This document shows, piece by piece, positions 1-8,196 of a stretch of DNA of 64,000 nucleotides. The position numbers and the translations under genes are program-made. Positions within the stretch are counted from its first letter, which is position 1. The number at the start of each line of letters is the position of its first letter. The stretch lies in assembly GCF_014930455.1 (NCBI RefSeq), contig NZ_JAAIYO010000002.1:248001-312000 (forward strand), in the 5' to 3' direction. The notes below the pieces were generated by a model that was not told the DNA's origin, made no database searches, and saw only the letters and a list, made by a program, of their open reading frames with translations. The DNA comes from Corallococcus soli. Lineage in GTDB: Bacteria > Myxococcota > Myxococcia > Myxococcales > Myxococcaceae.

Positions 1-567
1 GCGCGAGGCCGGGTCGGGGAAGGGGGCGTCATAGACGTCACGGTCGCTCGACGACAGGCCGCGCAGGACGCCGTTCGCGAGCGACCGCGCCAGGAACTCG
101 TTCTTCTCGAGCACCAGCTCCTCGCCAGTCCCCGGTGTGCGCAGCGCGCGGAACAGCCGCTCGCCCTGTGGAGGCCAGTCGCTCCAGTGCATCGGCCGGA
201 GGAACGTCTCGAACACGACCACGCCGCGCACGCGGTCCGGGTGCCGCCGCGCCCAGTCCAGGGCGAGGACACCTCCCCAGTCGTAGCCCACGAGCACGAC
301 GTCACGCAGGTCGAGCGCCGCGAACCACGCATCCAGGTACCGCGCGTGATCCGCGAAGCGATAGGGGATGTCGGGCTTGCCCGAGTGCCCCATGCCGATG
401 AGGTCGGGCGCGAGGCACCGGCCGCGGTCGGCGAGCCGTGGAATCACGTTGCGCCAGACGTGCGAGGACGTGGGGTTGCCGTGCAGGAACACGATGGGCG
501 AGCCGGCTCCGGATTCACGGTACGCGATGAACGAGTCGAGGACCTGGAGGTGCTGCACCGTGGACAT
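1..567 (-). CDS. Haloalkane dehalogenase-like alpha/beta hydrolase (C-terminus beyond left edge)
   Basis: Only the first 189 codons are in the window; the frame is open to base 1. The protein starts MSTVQHLQVLDSF. It has the oxyanion-hole motif HGNPTSS near residue 30 and the nucleophile elbow VGYDWGG near residue 94, where Asp followed by Trp is typical of haloalkane dehalogenases rather than Ser esterases. These enzymes hydrolyse carbon-halogen bonds by an Asp-His-acid triad in the cytoplasm; the His and the acid would lie in the missing part. A GGAG lies 7-8 bases before the ATG. It is divergent from a LysR regulator, so regulation by that protein is likely. It could also be an epoxide hydrolase relative; substrate is unknown. 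Confidence 0.85.
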   Translation of the reverse strand, partial: MSTVQHLQVLDSFIAYRESGAGSPIVFLHGNPTSSHVWRNVIPRLADRGRCLAPDLIGMGHSGKPDIPYRFADHARYLDAWFAALDLRDVVLVGYDWGGVLALDWARRHPDRVRGVVVFETFLRPMHWSDWPPQGERLFRALRTPGTGEELVLEKNEFLARSLANGVLRGLSSSDRDVYDAPFPDPASR

Positions 568-696
568 GGGAGTGCTCCGAGGAGGAAGGAGGGTGGGGGA
601 GTGGCACGCGATGAGCGCACCCGCGACGAGCCCGCCGAGCAACTTGTGCATGCCCGAATCATGGGTTCGACAAACCCTCCCTGGTAGTGATGGTTG

Positions 697-713
697 GTGA
701 GGTCTAACCTCAC
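697..713. promoter_or_regulatory. Palindromic operator candidate for the LysR regulator
   Basis: Perfect inverted repeat GTGAGGT-CTA-ACCTCAC with 7-base arms and a 3-base spacer, ending 5 bases before the LysR start codon and inside the divergent intergenic region. LysR proteins bind dyads of this kind, so autoregulation and control of the dehalogenase is a reasonable inference. The centre does not have the strict T-N11-A form. Confidence 0.5.
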
Positions 714-718
714 GGGCC

Positions 719-1639
719 GTGAGCAATCCCATCACCTCCCTGGACCTCAACCTCCTCGCGATGCTCCACGCCGTGCTCACCGAGGGCAGCGTGGCGCGCG
801 CGGCGAGCAGGCTCCACGTCACGCCGTCCGCGGTCAGCAACGGCCTGGCCCGCCTCCGTTCGGTGCTTGGGGATCCGCTCGTGACGCGCAAGGGGCGCGG
901 CATCGTCCCCACGCCTCGCGCGCTCGCGCTCGCGCCCGCCATCGCTCGTGGCCTGCGTGAGCTGGAGCTCGCGATCCACGAAGCCCCGTTCGAGCCGACA
1001 GGCTGCACGCGCGCCTTCACGCTCGCCGTCGCGGATGCGGGACAGCTCACCTGGGTGCCGCGCATCGTCGCGCTGATGGCCGAGGAGATGCCCAGGGCGC
1101 GCCTCTCGGTGGTGGGCATCGACTCGCTGGTCTCGCTCGGCGACCTCGCGTCGCCCCGGATCGACCTGCACATCGGTCTGGCCGGACGGGGCACGGGGCT
1201 GCACCTCCAGCCGCTGTTGGAGGAGCGCACCGTGCTCGTGGCCCGGGGAGGCCATCCCGCGCTGGGGGCACGCGTGTCCGCGCGGGTGCTTGGTACGCTC
1301 CGGCATGTCGGCGTGGAGATGGTGCCGGGCAAGGCCTTTCGTGATCTCGTCGGCGCTGCGTACGCGCGCGCGGGCATCCGTCGCGAGGTCGCGGTGACGG
1401 TGCCTTCGTTCACGGCCGCCGCGGCGGTCGTGAACGCGACGGATTTCGTCGCGACGCTGCCAGGATCACTCGTCGCCGCCCAGGGCACACGCCTGGGGGT
1501 GTGCGCCGTCAACGCACCGTTTCCGGCACACACCGTCAAGCTCGCGCTGTGCTGGCATGAGCGCACCCACGCTGACCCTGCGGCCCAATACCTGCGCGGG
1601 CTTGTCCGGCGCGCGGTCCTGGGGGCGGCAGCGAGCTGA
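719..1639 (+). CDS. LysR family transcriptional regulator
   Basis: 306 residues, normal length for LysR. The N-terminal winged helix-turn-helix spans about residues 6-65, with LDLNLLAMLHAVLTEGSV, the helix run AASRLHVTPSAVSNGLARLR and then GDPLVTRKGRG. The remainder is the periplasmic-binding-like effector domain, beginning near residue 95. The start is GTG, directly after a perfect 17-bp dyad that may be its operator. It lies divergent to the haloalkane dehalogenase gene and probably controls it and itself in response to an unknown ligand. The stop is followed by a noncoding tandem repeat. Confidence 0.93.
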   Translation: MSNPITSLDLNLLAMLHAVLTEGSVARAASRLHVTPSAVSNGLARLRSVLGDPLVTRKGRGIVPTPRALALAPAIARGLRELELAIHEAPFEPTGCTRAFTLAVADAGQLTWVPRIVALMAEEMPRARLSVVGIDSLVSLGDLASPRIDLHIGLAGRGTGLHLQPLLEERTVLVARGGHPALGARVSARVLGTLRHVGVEMVPGKAFRDLVGAAYARAGIRREVAVTVPSFTAAAAVVNATDFVATLPGSLVAAQGTRLGVCAVNAPFPAHTVKLALCWHERTHADPAAQYLRGLVRRAVLGAAAS

Positions 1640-1662
1640 CGGCCCTGGCGAGCGGTAGCAGC

Positions 1663-1857
1663 AGCCCCGGTTGTCTCCCAGGGCCGTGGGTGATGCGGAG
1701 GGGAGCGTGCCCCGGGCGGGCGGCAGCCCCGGTTGTCTCCGAGAGCCGTGGGTGATGCGGAGGGGAGCGGGCCCCCGGGCGGGCGGCAGCCCTGGTTCCT
1801 ACCAGGGGCGTGGGTGATGCGGAGAGGAGCGAGCCCCCGGAAGGGCACGGGCGGCGC
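1663..1857. repeat. Three tandem copies of a ~63-bp intergenic repeat
   Basis: Units begin at 1663, 1725 and 1788 with AGCCCCGG or AGCCCTGG and carry the common core CGTGGGTGATGCGGAG. The first two units are close to identical; the third is more diverged and ends in GGGCGGCGCC. The block fills most of the 320-base gap between the LysR gene and the convergent gene at 1959-2786. No convincing reading frame explains it. Possibly a processed-transcript hairpin array or a slippage product. Confidence 0.75.
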
Positions 1858-1958
1858 CAGCGGACGCGGACGCCGCCCCCTACCCGGGGGGGCGGGCCTG
1901 TCACGCCCCGTCACCGCGCTCCCCCGACGTCAGGCCCGCGCTCCACGAACCCTCGGGC

Positions 1959-2786
1959 TCACGGCGCGGGAGCCGCGGATGCGTTCACGAGCACGTCATG
2001 GAAGTACGCGTTCGCATACCCCAGCGGAGCGCCGCTCGCGCAGGTGGGCAGGGCGTGGGTCACGACCAGGGCCTTGTCCGGGGCGCCGGGCGAATGGGTA
2101 TCGCTCACGGCGTAGGTCCCGTACACCTCCGGCTGTGCGTCCCGCTGGAACACGAAGCGATGGTTCGCCGCATCCCACTGCACCCGCAGGGAGGCCTGCT
2201 CCCCCTGGTGGACCTTCCCCAGGTCGGCCGCGAAGAGCTGCGTCCGCCCGGCGCACGACGTGTCCCTGCACTGCTCGATGACCGCCTCCACCCGCAGCTC
2301 CTTGGAGGCGGGCAGGTCCGTGGACCTCGACACGATGCGGATGGACGCGGTGACGTCGTCGCGTGCGCTCCCACGGCTGGGCGTGCCGGCGTTGAAGAAG
2401 CGACCGGTGAGCTCCGTGGTGCTCACGGCCACCGGGCTTCCCGCGACCGCGCACCCGGTGCTCTTCGCGTTGTTCATGCGCACCTTCGCCGCGATCGCCG
2501 TCACCTGGGCGGGCTGGGTGAAGCGCAGGCCGAAGCGGCCCGCTCCGGCGTCCGCCTTGCTCATCAAGCGCAGGCGGGTGAAGGCCAGCGCCCGGACGGA
2601 GTCCACCCGGGCTCCGCTCTGGACGTGGGTCCACCGCGCGGGGTCGATGCCGCGGACCTTCGTCGCGCGAACCGGGTTGGGCTCCATCGGGTTGAAGTTG
2701 TCGTAGGGCACCATGGCTTCGACCGCGTGGGCCGTGCCTCCAAGGAGCAGCGCGACCACCGCGCACTTCAGGTTCAGGGTCTTCAT
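1959..2786 (-). CDS. Exported protein of unknown function
   Basis: 275 residues. A Sec signal peptide is clear: MKTLNLKC, then a hydrophobic stretch AVVALLLGGTAHA and a likely cleavage after AHA. The mature part is rich in beta-type sequence and has few Cys (positions near 119, 191 and 196 could form disulfides). No family is recognised. Its ATG overlaps the stop of the upstream gene as ATGA (2783-2786), so the two are translationally coupled and the protein probably works with the large secreted phosphoesterase-like protein. It ends close to the 63-bp repeat block. Confidence 0.75.
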   Translation of the reverse strand: MKTLNLKCAVVALLLGGTAHAVEAMVPYDNFNPMEPNPVRATKVRGIDPARWTHVQSGARVDSVRALAFTRLRLMSKADAGAGRFGLRFTQPAQVTAIAAKVRMNNAKSTGCAVAGSPVAVSTTELTGRFFNAGTPSRGSARDDVTASIRIVSRSTDLPASKELRVEAVIEQCRDTSCAGRTQLFAADLGKVHQGEQASLRVQWDAANHRFVFQRDAQPEVYGTYAVSDTHSPGAPDKALVVTHALPTCASGAPLGYANAYFHDVLVNASAAPAP

Positions 2787-5374
2787 GGCGCGTCCAGCTC
2801 CTTCACGTTGATGTAGTGCCGCACGCGGGCGTTGTTGCCCGTGACGGTGTCCTCGCCCTCGGTCTCCACGGTGATGCCCTTCTCGAAGCCGTTCATGAAA
2901 CTCCCCAGGAGCTCCACGTTGGTGAACCAGTCATTGGGGTTCGACTCGCCCTTCACCCGGAGCACCAACCCGGTGTTCGCGAAGAAGGTGAAGTGACCGT
3001 CCTTCTCGTCCACCGCCGTTCCGGAGCCACCCTCGGGGATGGAGTCGTAGTGGTCGTCCCCGAAGTGATCCCACTCCCAGATGGCCGACGTCATGGACGC
3101 CGTCCCGGCGAAGCCCGCGGGCAGGTCCGGGAACACGAAGGGGTTGCCGGGGCCGGTGCGCACGAACCAGTTCGGATAGATGGTCTGGCCTTCCATCTGG
3201 CTCTGGTAGGAGTTCACCAGCGTGAGGCCATTGACGCTCATCATCACGCGCGGCGTGTACCAGTCCGCGCAGCAGCCGCTCTCCGTCTCCAGGTCGGTCA
3301 CCTGCTTCACGGAGTACTCGACGCGGTGTTCCTTGGCGGGGTTGTACTTCACGGCATCCTTCACCCGCGCCAGCTCCACGCTGACGTCCACCATGGCGTG
3401 GTCTGAAAGGCATTGCTGGAGTTCATCCGGCGGGGACCCCTCGACGACGTCGGAGTCGGGGTCGAAGTGGGGATTGACGCTCGCCGTGGGCTCCTTGCGC
3501 AGCGCGAACGTGGGGAAGTCCGCCGTGTCGCCGGCAGGGGGGAACACCAGGACGTAGTCGAGCCGATCCTTGGAGCCCAGCGCGTTGCCCACGTTGTCGG
3601 AGCACGCGCTGGTCAGCCACGTCCCGGTCGCCATCGGATCCGCCCCGGAGGAGGTGCGTGCCAGGTCCCGCGCCTCGGAGAACAGGGTGTTGGCCTTCTC
3701 GAATTCGGAGCGCTGGGAGATGTCCAGGAAGCTGGGGCCCACCATGTCCTTGTAGGGCGTGAAGAGGTTGTCGTCCTCGGTGGCCTTGGGCCCCAGGGTG
3801 TTCAAGTCACCCAGCAGGAAGGCCGGCCGGTCCAGGCCGGAAGGCCAGGTTCCCTTGGGAAAGATGTCGTCGTCGCCGAGCAGGTAGGGGAAGCTGTTGG
3901 CATTCAGGGGGCCGCCCTTTCGCACCTGCTGGACGTAGGCCTTGATGTCGAAGAGCTGGTCCTCGCGTGCATCGGTGTCCGGCCCGGGCGTGTTCTCTCC
4001 CGCGTTGACGTGGGTGCAGAACACGTCAACGAATTCGCCGTAGTCGGTCCCGGTGCCCAGCCGGGGCGCGCCGGTCACGTCGGGGGTGACCACGGGCGTG
4101 GTGGCGGCGGGCGTCGCGATGCGCGCCCAGAGCACGCCCTTCGCCTGGAGGCAGTCGGCGCCGGTGCACATGTTGGAGGGGAAGTGGTGCACCCCGCCCT
4201 CGAGTATCTGCTGCGACGACAGCAACACGAGGCCGGTGCTTTCGAGGGGCGGCTGGAGCACGTCGTCGTTCAGCTCGGTGACGGCCTGCATGGGCGGCAG
4301 GGATTCAGCGGCGCGCAGCGCGTTGACCTGCTCGATGAGCTCGCCGCGTTCATGCGACATCCAGATCTCGGAGATGCAGGCGATCTCCTTCTTGAAGATC
4401 TTCTTGGCGACGGTGTCGATCTCACCCGAGCCGCCGTCATCGACCCACACGGTCGCATCCGGCATCTGCCCCACGTTCCACATCGTGAAGCTGAGCGGGA
4501 TGGCGGTCGGCTCCTTGAACTCCAGCGTCTCCCAGGTCGTGGGCAGGGTGTCGGCGGGCGCCTGGTTCGGGGTGTTGGGGAACCGCCCGCCACCCACCTT
4601 CTGCGTGGCGCCGGCCACGGAGAAGACCTCGTGGTTGATGGCGAGGCCCAGCTTGCGCACGGCCGAGGAGAGCGGCTCGCTGGCGCCGGCGGCGGCCTGG
4701 CCAGGGCGCAGCTTGATCTCCAGCTCGATGTGCACGTGGCCCGGCTCCACGCTGGGGGTCGTCACCACGGCGTGGGTGGCCCAGGCTTCGTTGGGGCCCG
4801 TCAGCACGCTCCAGCCCGCGCCGTTGCCCTTGGCCTGGGAGAGGGTGGTGAGCCCTGAAGGGCCGGTGGAGTAGCGCAGCTGGATGCGCCGGTCCTCGTC
4901 ACGGGGCGCGTTCGCGCCAGCGACCTGCTGGAGGGTGTCGTTCCGCTTCGCGTCGAGCCAGATGGTGATGAGGCCGGACGGATTCAGGACGGTTCCGTTG
5001 GCGGTCGTGGGCCGGGGGACGCGCAGACCGATGAACAGCGATTGCGAGTGGCAGGGGTTCGTCTGGACCGACGGAATCCCCGCCGCCTTGGGCCCGGTGT
5101 TGCACGCGTCCCAGGTGTAGACGGCGTTGTCGCCAACGAACAGGAAGAGCTCTCCGTTGGGCCCTCCGTTCGCGTAGTCCTGCAGCGGGAACTTCTTCCC
5201 GTCGGCGTACTCCAGCGGGGGGACCCAGCCGTCCAACGTCGGCTGGGTGCACGGCGCGCCGGGGCTGCAATGGACCTGGGCGTTCTGCGGAAGGAGCTTC
5301 GTGACGTGGGGCGCCGCGAAGGCCCCCGCGGGAACGAGGCTGGTGAGTGCCAACAGGATGGTGCCGCGATACAT
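2783..5374 (-). CDS. Secreted endonuclease/exonuclease/phosphatase-fold protein
   Basis: 863 codons counting the stop. The frame extends upstream, but the start at 5374 is chosen because GGAGG sits 5 bases before that ATG and it opens a signal peptide (MYRGTILLALTSLVPAGAFA). Regions: an N-terminal beta-sandwich-like part (about residues 25-260) with the look of a carbohydrate-binding module; a DNase I-like fold (about 300-700) with TMWNVGQMPD, the metal-site Glu in ISEIWMSHE, FCTHVNAG, the Asp/Asn motif LLGDLNTLG and the terminal SDHAMVDV; and a C-terminal beta domain with an adjacent Cys pair (GCCADWYT). Members cut nucleic acid, sphingomyelin or phosphoinositides; the substrate here is unknown. 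First gene of a two-gene operon. Confidence 0.85.
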   Translation of the reverse strand: MYRGTILLALTSLVPAGAFAAPHVTKLLPQNAQVHCSPGAPCTQPTLDGWVPPLEYADGKKFPLQDYANGGPNGELFLFVGDNAVYTWDACNTGPKAAGIPSVQTNPCHSQSLFIGLRVPRPTTANGTVLNPSGLITIWLDAKRNDTLQQVAGANAPRDEDRRIQLRYSTGPSGLTTLSQAKGNGAGWSVLTGPNEAWATHAVVTTPSVEPGHVHIELEIKLRPGQAAAGASEPLSSAVRKLGLAINHEVFSVAGATQKVGGGRFPNTPNQAPADTLPTTWETLEFKEPTAIPLSFTMWNVGQMPDATVWVDDGGSGEIDTVAKKIFKKEIACISEIWMSHERGELIEQVNALRAAESLPPMQAVTELNDDVLQPPLESTGLVLLSSQQILEGGVHHFPSNMCTGADCLQAKGVLWARIATPAATTPVVTPDVTGAPRLGTGTDYGEFVDVFCTHVNAGENTPGPDTDAREDQLFDIKAYVQQVRKGGPLNANSFPYLLGDDDIFPKGTWPSGLDRPAFLLGDLNTLGPKATEDDNLFTPYKDMVGPSFLDISQRSEFEKANTLFSEARDLARTSSGADPMATGTWLTSACSDNVGNALGSKDRLDYVLVFPPAGDTADFPTFALRKEPTASVNPHFDPDSDVVEGSPPDELQQCLSDHAMVDVSVELARVKDAVKYNPAKEHRVEYSVKQVTDLETESGCCADWYTPRVMMSVNGLTLVNSYQSQMEGQTIYPNWFVRTGPGNPFVFPDLPAGFAGTASMTSAIWEWDHFGDDHYDSIPEGGSGTAVDEKDGHFTFFANTGLVLRVKGESNPNDWFTNVELLGSFMNGFEKGITVETEGEDTVTGNNARVRHYINVKELDAP

Positions 5375-5534
5375 GAAACCTCCAGGTGATTCCCTCCCAC
5401 GGGCATGCGGTGGGTGGGATTCGTCTGGAGTCCAGTGCACCGCGTGTGCCGCGCGGCTCTCCTCGGGGAAGGCCGGTGGGAGTCCGGCAAGGCTTGCCAT
5501 GCGCGGCGGGGGTGGCCGGCAAGGCTTGCCGGCC

Positions 5535-6017
5535 TTACACCCCGCGCTCGGCGAGGGTGGCGAGCTGCTCCGTGACGGTGCCCCACCCGTCGAAGAAGCC
5601 CAGCTCCTGGTGCTTGTTCCTGTCGGCGGGGTTCGTGTGCATCACGTGCGCGAGGTACTCCGTCCCCTGCGGATGCTCCCGCAGCGTGATGCTGGCGGTC
5701 ATGAGGAGGAAGGGGGCTTCGGCGGGCCGCCATCCCCCCGTCAGGGCGTTGGTGAAGACGATCCGCTCCAGCGGGTCGACCGCGAGGAAGCACGCCGTCA
5801 GGTGCGGGACGAAGTCACCGCCGTCCTCGCTGAACCGGGTGGCGAAGGCGCCGCCGGGGCGGAGGTCCATCTCCACGACCTTGCAGCGGGCGGGGGCGGG
5901 CACCCACCATTGCTCGAAGCTCGCGGGGGTCGTCCAGGCCTTCCAGACCACCGCGCGGGGGGCCTTGATGATCCGTGAAATCGTCAGGTCGAGCTCTGGA
6001 TTGGGCGAAACGCTCAT
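5535..6017 (-). CDS. SRPBCC (AHSA1-like) ligand-binding protein
   Basis: 160 residues, the usual length. The helix-grip START/Bet v1-like fold is shown by ISRIIKAPRAVVWKAWT near the N-terminus, FEQWWVPAP, MDLRPGGAFATRF and the C-terminal helix ELGFFDGWGTVTEQLATLAE. Such proteins hold hydrophobic ligands in a cavity; no enzyme activity can be assigned. The start codon overlaps the stop of the upstream ArsR gene (ATGA at 6014-6017). ArsR plus AHSA1 pairs are a common two-gene module, so the pair is one transcript under ArsR control. Confidence 0.9.
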   Translation of the reverse strand: MSVSPNPELDLTISRIIKAPRAVVWKAWTTPASFEQWWVPAPARCKVVEMDLRPGGAFATRFSEDGGDFVPHLTACFLAVDPLERIVFTNALTGGWRPAEAPFLLMTASITLREHPQGTEYLAHVMHTNPADRNKHQELGFFDGWGTVTEQLATLAERGV

Positions 6018-6373
6018 CTGGGTTCTTCCTTGTCGTGGGCGGTGGTGACGAACTGCTCAAGCCTGTCGGTACGGCCCTCCCAGAGCGCCCGTTGCGAGGA
6101 CAGCCACCCTTCGACGGTGGCGAAGGGCTTCTTTTCAAGGGCACACGTCCGGACGCGGCCTTCCTTGTGCGTCCGGATCAATCCACTGCCTTCCAGCAGG
6201 TGGATGTGCTTCATGAAGGAGGGCAGTGCCATGTCGAAGGGCGCCGCCAGATCGCTGATGCTCGCGGGGCCCCGGCCCAGCCGCGCCAGGACGGCGCGAC
6301 GGGTGGGATCCGCGAGCGCCTGGAAGATGCCGCTCAGCTGCTCCTGATACTGTTCCTTTTGGCTAAGTATCAT
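6014..6373 (-). CDS. ArsR family transcriptional regulator
   Basis: 119 residues from the ATG at 6373. The frame is open upstream, but this start gives the normal ArsR length and opens on MILSQKEQYQ. Winged helix: IFQALADPTRRAVLARL, then SISDLAAPFDMALPSFMKHI and the wing SGLIRTHKEGRVRTC. No ArsR-type Cys metal site is visible, so it belongs to the metal-independent (SdpR/AHSA1-linked) group. A 27-base dyad covers the start codon, which points to tight autorepression. No good Shine-Dalgarno sequence precedes the ATG, so translation may be leaderless. Confidence 0.9.
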   Translation of the reverse strand: MILSQKEQYQEQLSGIFQALADPTRRAVLARLGRGPASISDLAAPFDMALPSFMKHIHLLEGSGLIRTHKEGRVRTCALEKKPFATVEGWLSSQRALWEGRTDRLEQFVTTAHDKEEPR

Positions 6374-6388
6374 GGCGGGATACTTAGC
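6362..6388. promoter_or_regulatory. ArsR operator candidate over the start codon
   Basis: Perfect inverted repeat GCTAAGTATC-ATGGCGG-GATACTTAGC, 10-base arms with a 7-base spacer, containing the ATG of the ArsR gene on the minus strand. A further TTAGC/GCTAA pair follows at about 6384-6399. The A+T-rich arms stand out from the surrounding GC-rich DNA. Dimeric ArsR repressors bind such 12-2-12-like dyads. Confidence 0.7.
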
Positions 6389-6475
6389 ACAATGGCTAAC
6401 CAATGGGTGGCCACCGACCTCCGGGCCACGGGGTGGGAGGCCATGCGCGCTCCGCATCGCCTCGGCACCCTCGGC

Positions 6476-7900
6476 TCAGGCCTTGAAGGTCATCAGGGGG
6501 CGCAGCCGCGCCACCTCCCGCACGATGTCCGCCGCCACCTGCGAGCCCACCACCGAGCCGATGGGCTTGTAGGCCGCGGGTGCTTCCTCGATGCGGCGCT
6601 CGGCCCGCATGGCGATGCAGTCCACCCCGGTGAGGCCCAGCGCCTCCTCACGGTGCTCCGCGCCACCCCGCGACATGGAGAAGCGCGAGCGTGCCCGTCC
6701 CGCCCCGTGCGAGGCCGAGGACAGGGCCCCCGCGTTGCCCAGCCCCCGCATCAGGTAGGACTCGGCCCCCATGGAGCCGGGGATGATGACCGGCTGTTCG
6801 GCCTCCGCCGGGCACGCCCCCTTGCGCGCCAGCCATCCCCCCTCCCAGGGCAGGGTGATGTTGTGCGGCACGTCGTAGACGAGCGGCGCCTCCACGTCCC
6901 CGAACAGCTCGCGCAGCGTCTGCCGCACCAGCTCCGCGAGCAGCAGCCGGTTGAGGAAGGCGTAGTTGGCCGCCGTCGCCTCCGCCTTCAGGTACTCGCG
7001 CACCTGGTCCGGATCCACGAGCGGGAAGATTCCGCTCTTCGGAAAAGGGGCGCCCGCGGGCCACGCAGCCCGGACCCGCTCCTGCCACGTCCGTCCCACG
7101 TGCTTGCCCATGTCGCGCGAGCCGGAGTGCACCATGAACGCGAGCTGTCCCTCGCGCACGCCCCAGTCCCAGGCCCGCGCGCGGTCCACCACCGCCTCCA
7201 CCCGCTGCACCTCCACGAAGTGGTTGCCCCCGCCGATGGTGGCGAGCCCCGGGTCGCGCACCACGCCCTCCCGTCGCAGCCCGGTGGGCGCCCACGACGG
7301 GTCTCCTTCGAGCGCTCCCCCCAGGTAGACGCGCGCGGACTCGCGGTCCAACTGGCCCAGGTCCGCCCGGGCCGACATGCCCAGCGGCTGCTCCTGCGTC
7401 TCCAGGAGCCAGCCCGGCAGGCCGTCGCGCAGCAGGGCCTCCAGCGCGCGCGAGCCCTGGGCCACGTCCCGCGTGCCGAAGAAGCAGTGCCCCTTCATCC
7501 GCTCGACGAAGGCGTCGCGGCGGGCGAGGAACGCGTCCACGGGGATGTCCGCGACATGCAGGCGCATGCCGCAGTTGATGTCCGTGCCCACGGCGCCGGG
7601 CACCACCATGCCCTCGGTGTGCACCACCGACCCGATGGCCACCCCGGAGTCACCGGGATGGAAGTCGGGCGTGGCGCGCACCTGCTTCACGCGCCCGCCG
7701 TTCGGATGGTGGAGCGCCGCGAGCGCGGCGAGCTGCTGGAAGGCCTTGCCCTCCACGGGCAGGTCGGGTGGGAGGAGCACCTCGGCGGCGGGGGCGTGGG
7801 GATCCGCCAGGAGTCGAACGGTGTAGACACGACCGTCGTACGTGACGTCGAGCCCCTCGCGGGCAAGCGCCCGCAGGAGCCGGTTCAATTTCGGCTGCAT
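6476..7900 (-). CDS. rtcB: RNA-splicing ligase RtcB
   Basis: 474 residues. RtcB joins RNA 2',3'-cyclic phosphate or 3'-phosphate ends to 5'-hydroxyl ends using GTP and Mn2+. Family motifs are all present: PGAVGTDINCGMR (metal Asp and Cys) near residue 102, GGGNHFVE, HSGSR, and the guanylylated histidine in SASHGAGR at about residue 398. The C-terminus SVVGSQVAADIVREVARLRP is the conserved helical end. An AGAAGG lies just before the ATG. No RtcA cyclase or sigma-54 regulator RtcR is adjacent and no -24/-12 promoter was seen, so it is a stand-alone ligase gene, divergent from the nucleotidase gene. Confidence 0.96.
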   Translation of the reverse strand: MQPKLNRLLRALAREGLDVTYDGRVYTVRLLADPHAPAAEVLLPPDLPVEGKAFQQLAALAALHHPNGGRVKQVRATPDFHPGDSGVAIGSVVHTEGMVVPGAVGTDINCGMRLHVADIPVDAFLARRDAFVERMKGHCFFGTRDVAQGSRALEALLRDGLPGWLLETQEQPLGMSARADLGQLDRESARVYLGGALEGDPSWAPTGLRREGVVRDPGLATIGGGNHFVEVQRVEAVVDRARAWDWGVREGQLAFMVHSGSRDMGKHVGRTWQERVRAAWPAGAPFPKSGIFPLVDPDQVREYLKAEATAANYAFLNRLLLAELVRQTLRELFGDVEAPLVYDVPHNITLPWEGGWLARKGACPAEAEQPVIIPGSMGAESYLMRGLGNAGALSSASHGAGRARSRFSMSRGGAEHREEALGLTGVDCIAMRAERRIEEAPAAYKPIGSVVGSQVAADIVREVARLRPLMTFKA

Positions 7901-8161
7901 GACCTTCTCGGAATCTGACCCGGTACGAAAATCCGGGGGACGTGAGCGATGGGATGAGACCTCGGGTCAGCAGCCGCGGTCGGGACGCCGGAGCGCCCGC
8001 GTGCCCTGTGACGCCCTGGCCTGGGCGCACCTGACGGAGGCAGGAAACGGGGCCTGCCTGCTGGGTGCCGCGCTAATGGGCGAGTCCTGCGGCACGCATG
8101 GCGCCGCCAGCGAATCCAGGAGCATGTCGGAGGGAGACGGTAGGGTGCTCGGCCCCGGGCT

Positions 8162-8178
8162 GTGCTGCCCGGCAGCAC
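8162..8178 (+). promoter_or_regulatory. Leader hairpin before the 5'-nucleotidase gene
   Basis: GTGCTGC-CCG-GCAGCAC forms a 7-bp stem with a 3-base loop, ending 18 bases before the ATG at 8197. It may shape the 5' untranslated region; no known riboswitch matches. The rest of the 296-base gap between rtcB and this gene shows nothing clear. Confidence 0.35.
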
Positions 8179-8196
8179 CCTTCATCGAGGTCCCTG

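Noticed and set aside
1663-1857. CRISPR array
   Set aside because: Contiguous tandem units without spacers; no cas genes.
7901-7960. Sigma-54 promoter for rtcB
   Set aside because: No TGGC-N-TTGC pair at -24/-12 and no RtcR gene adjacent.
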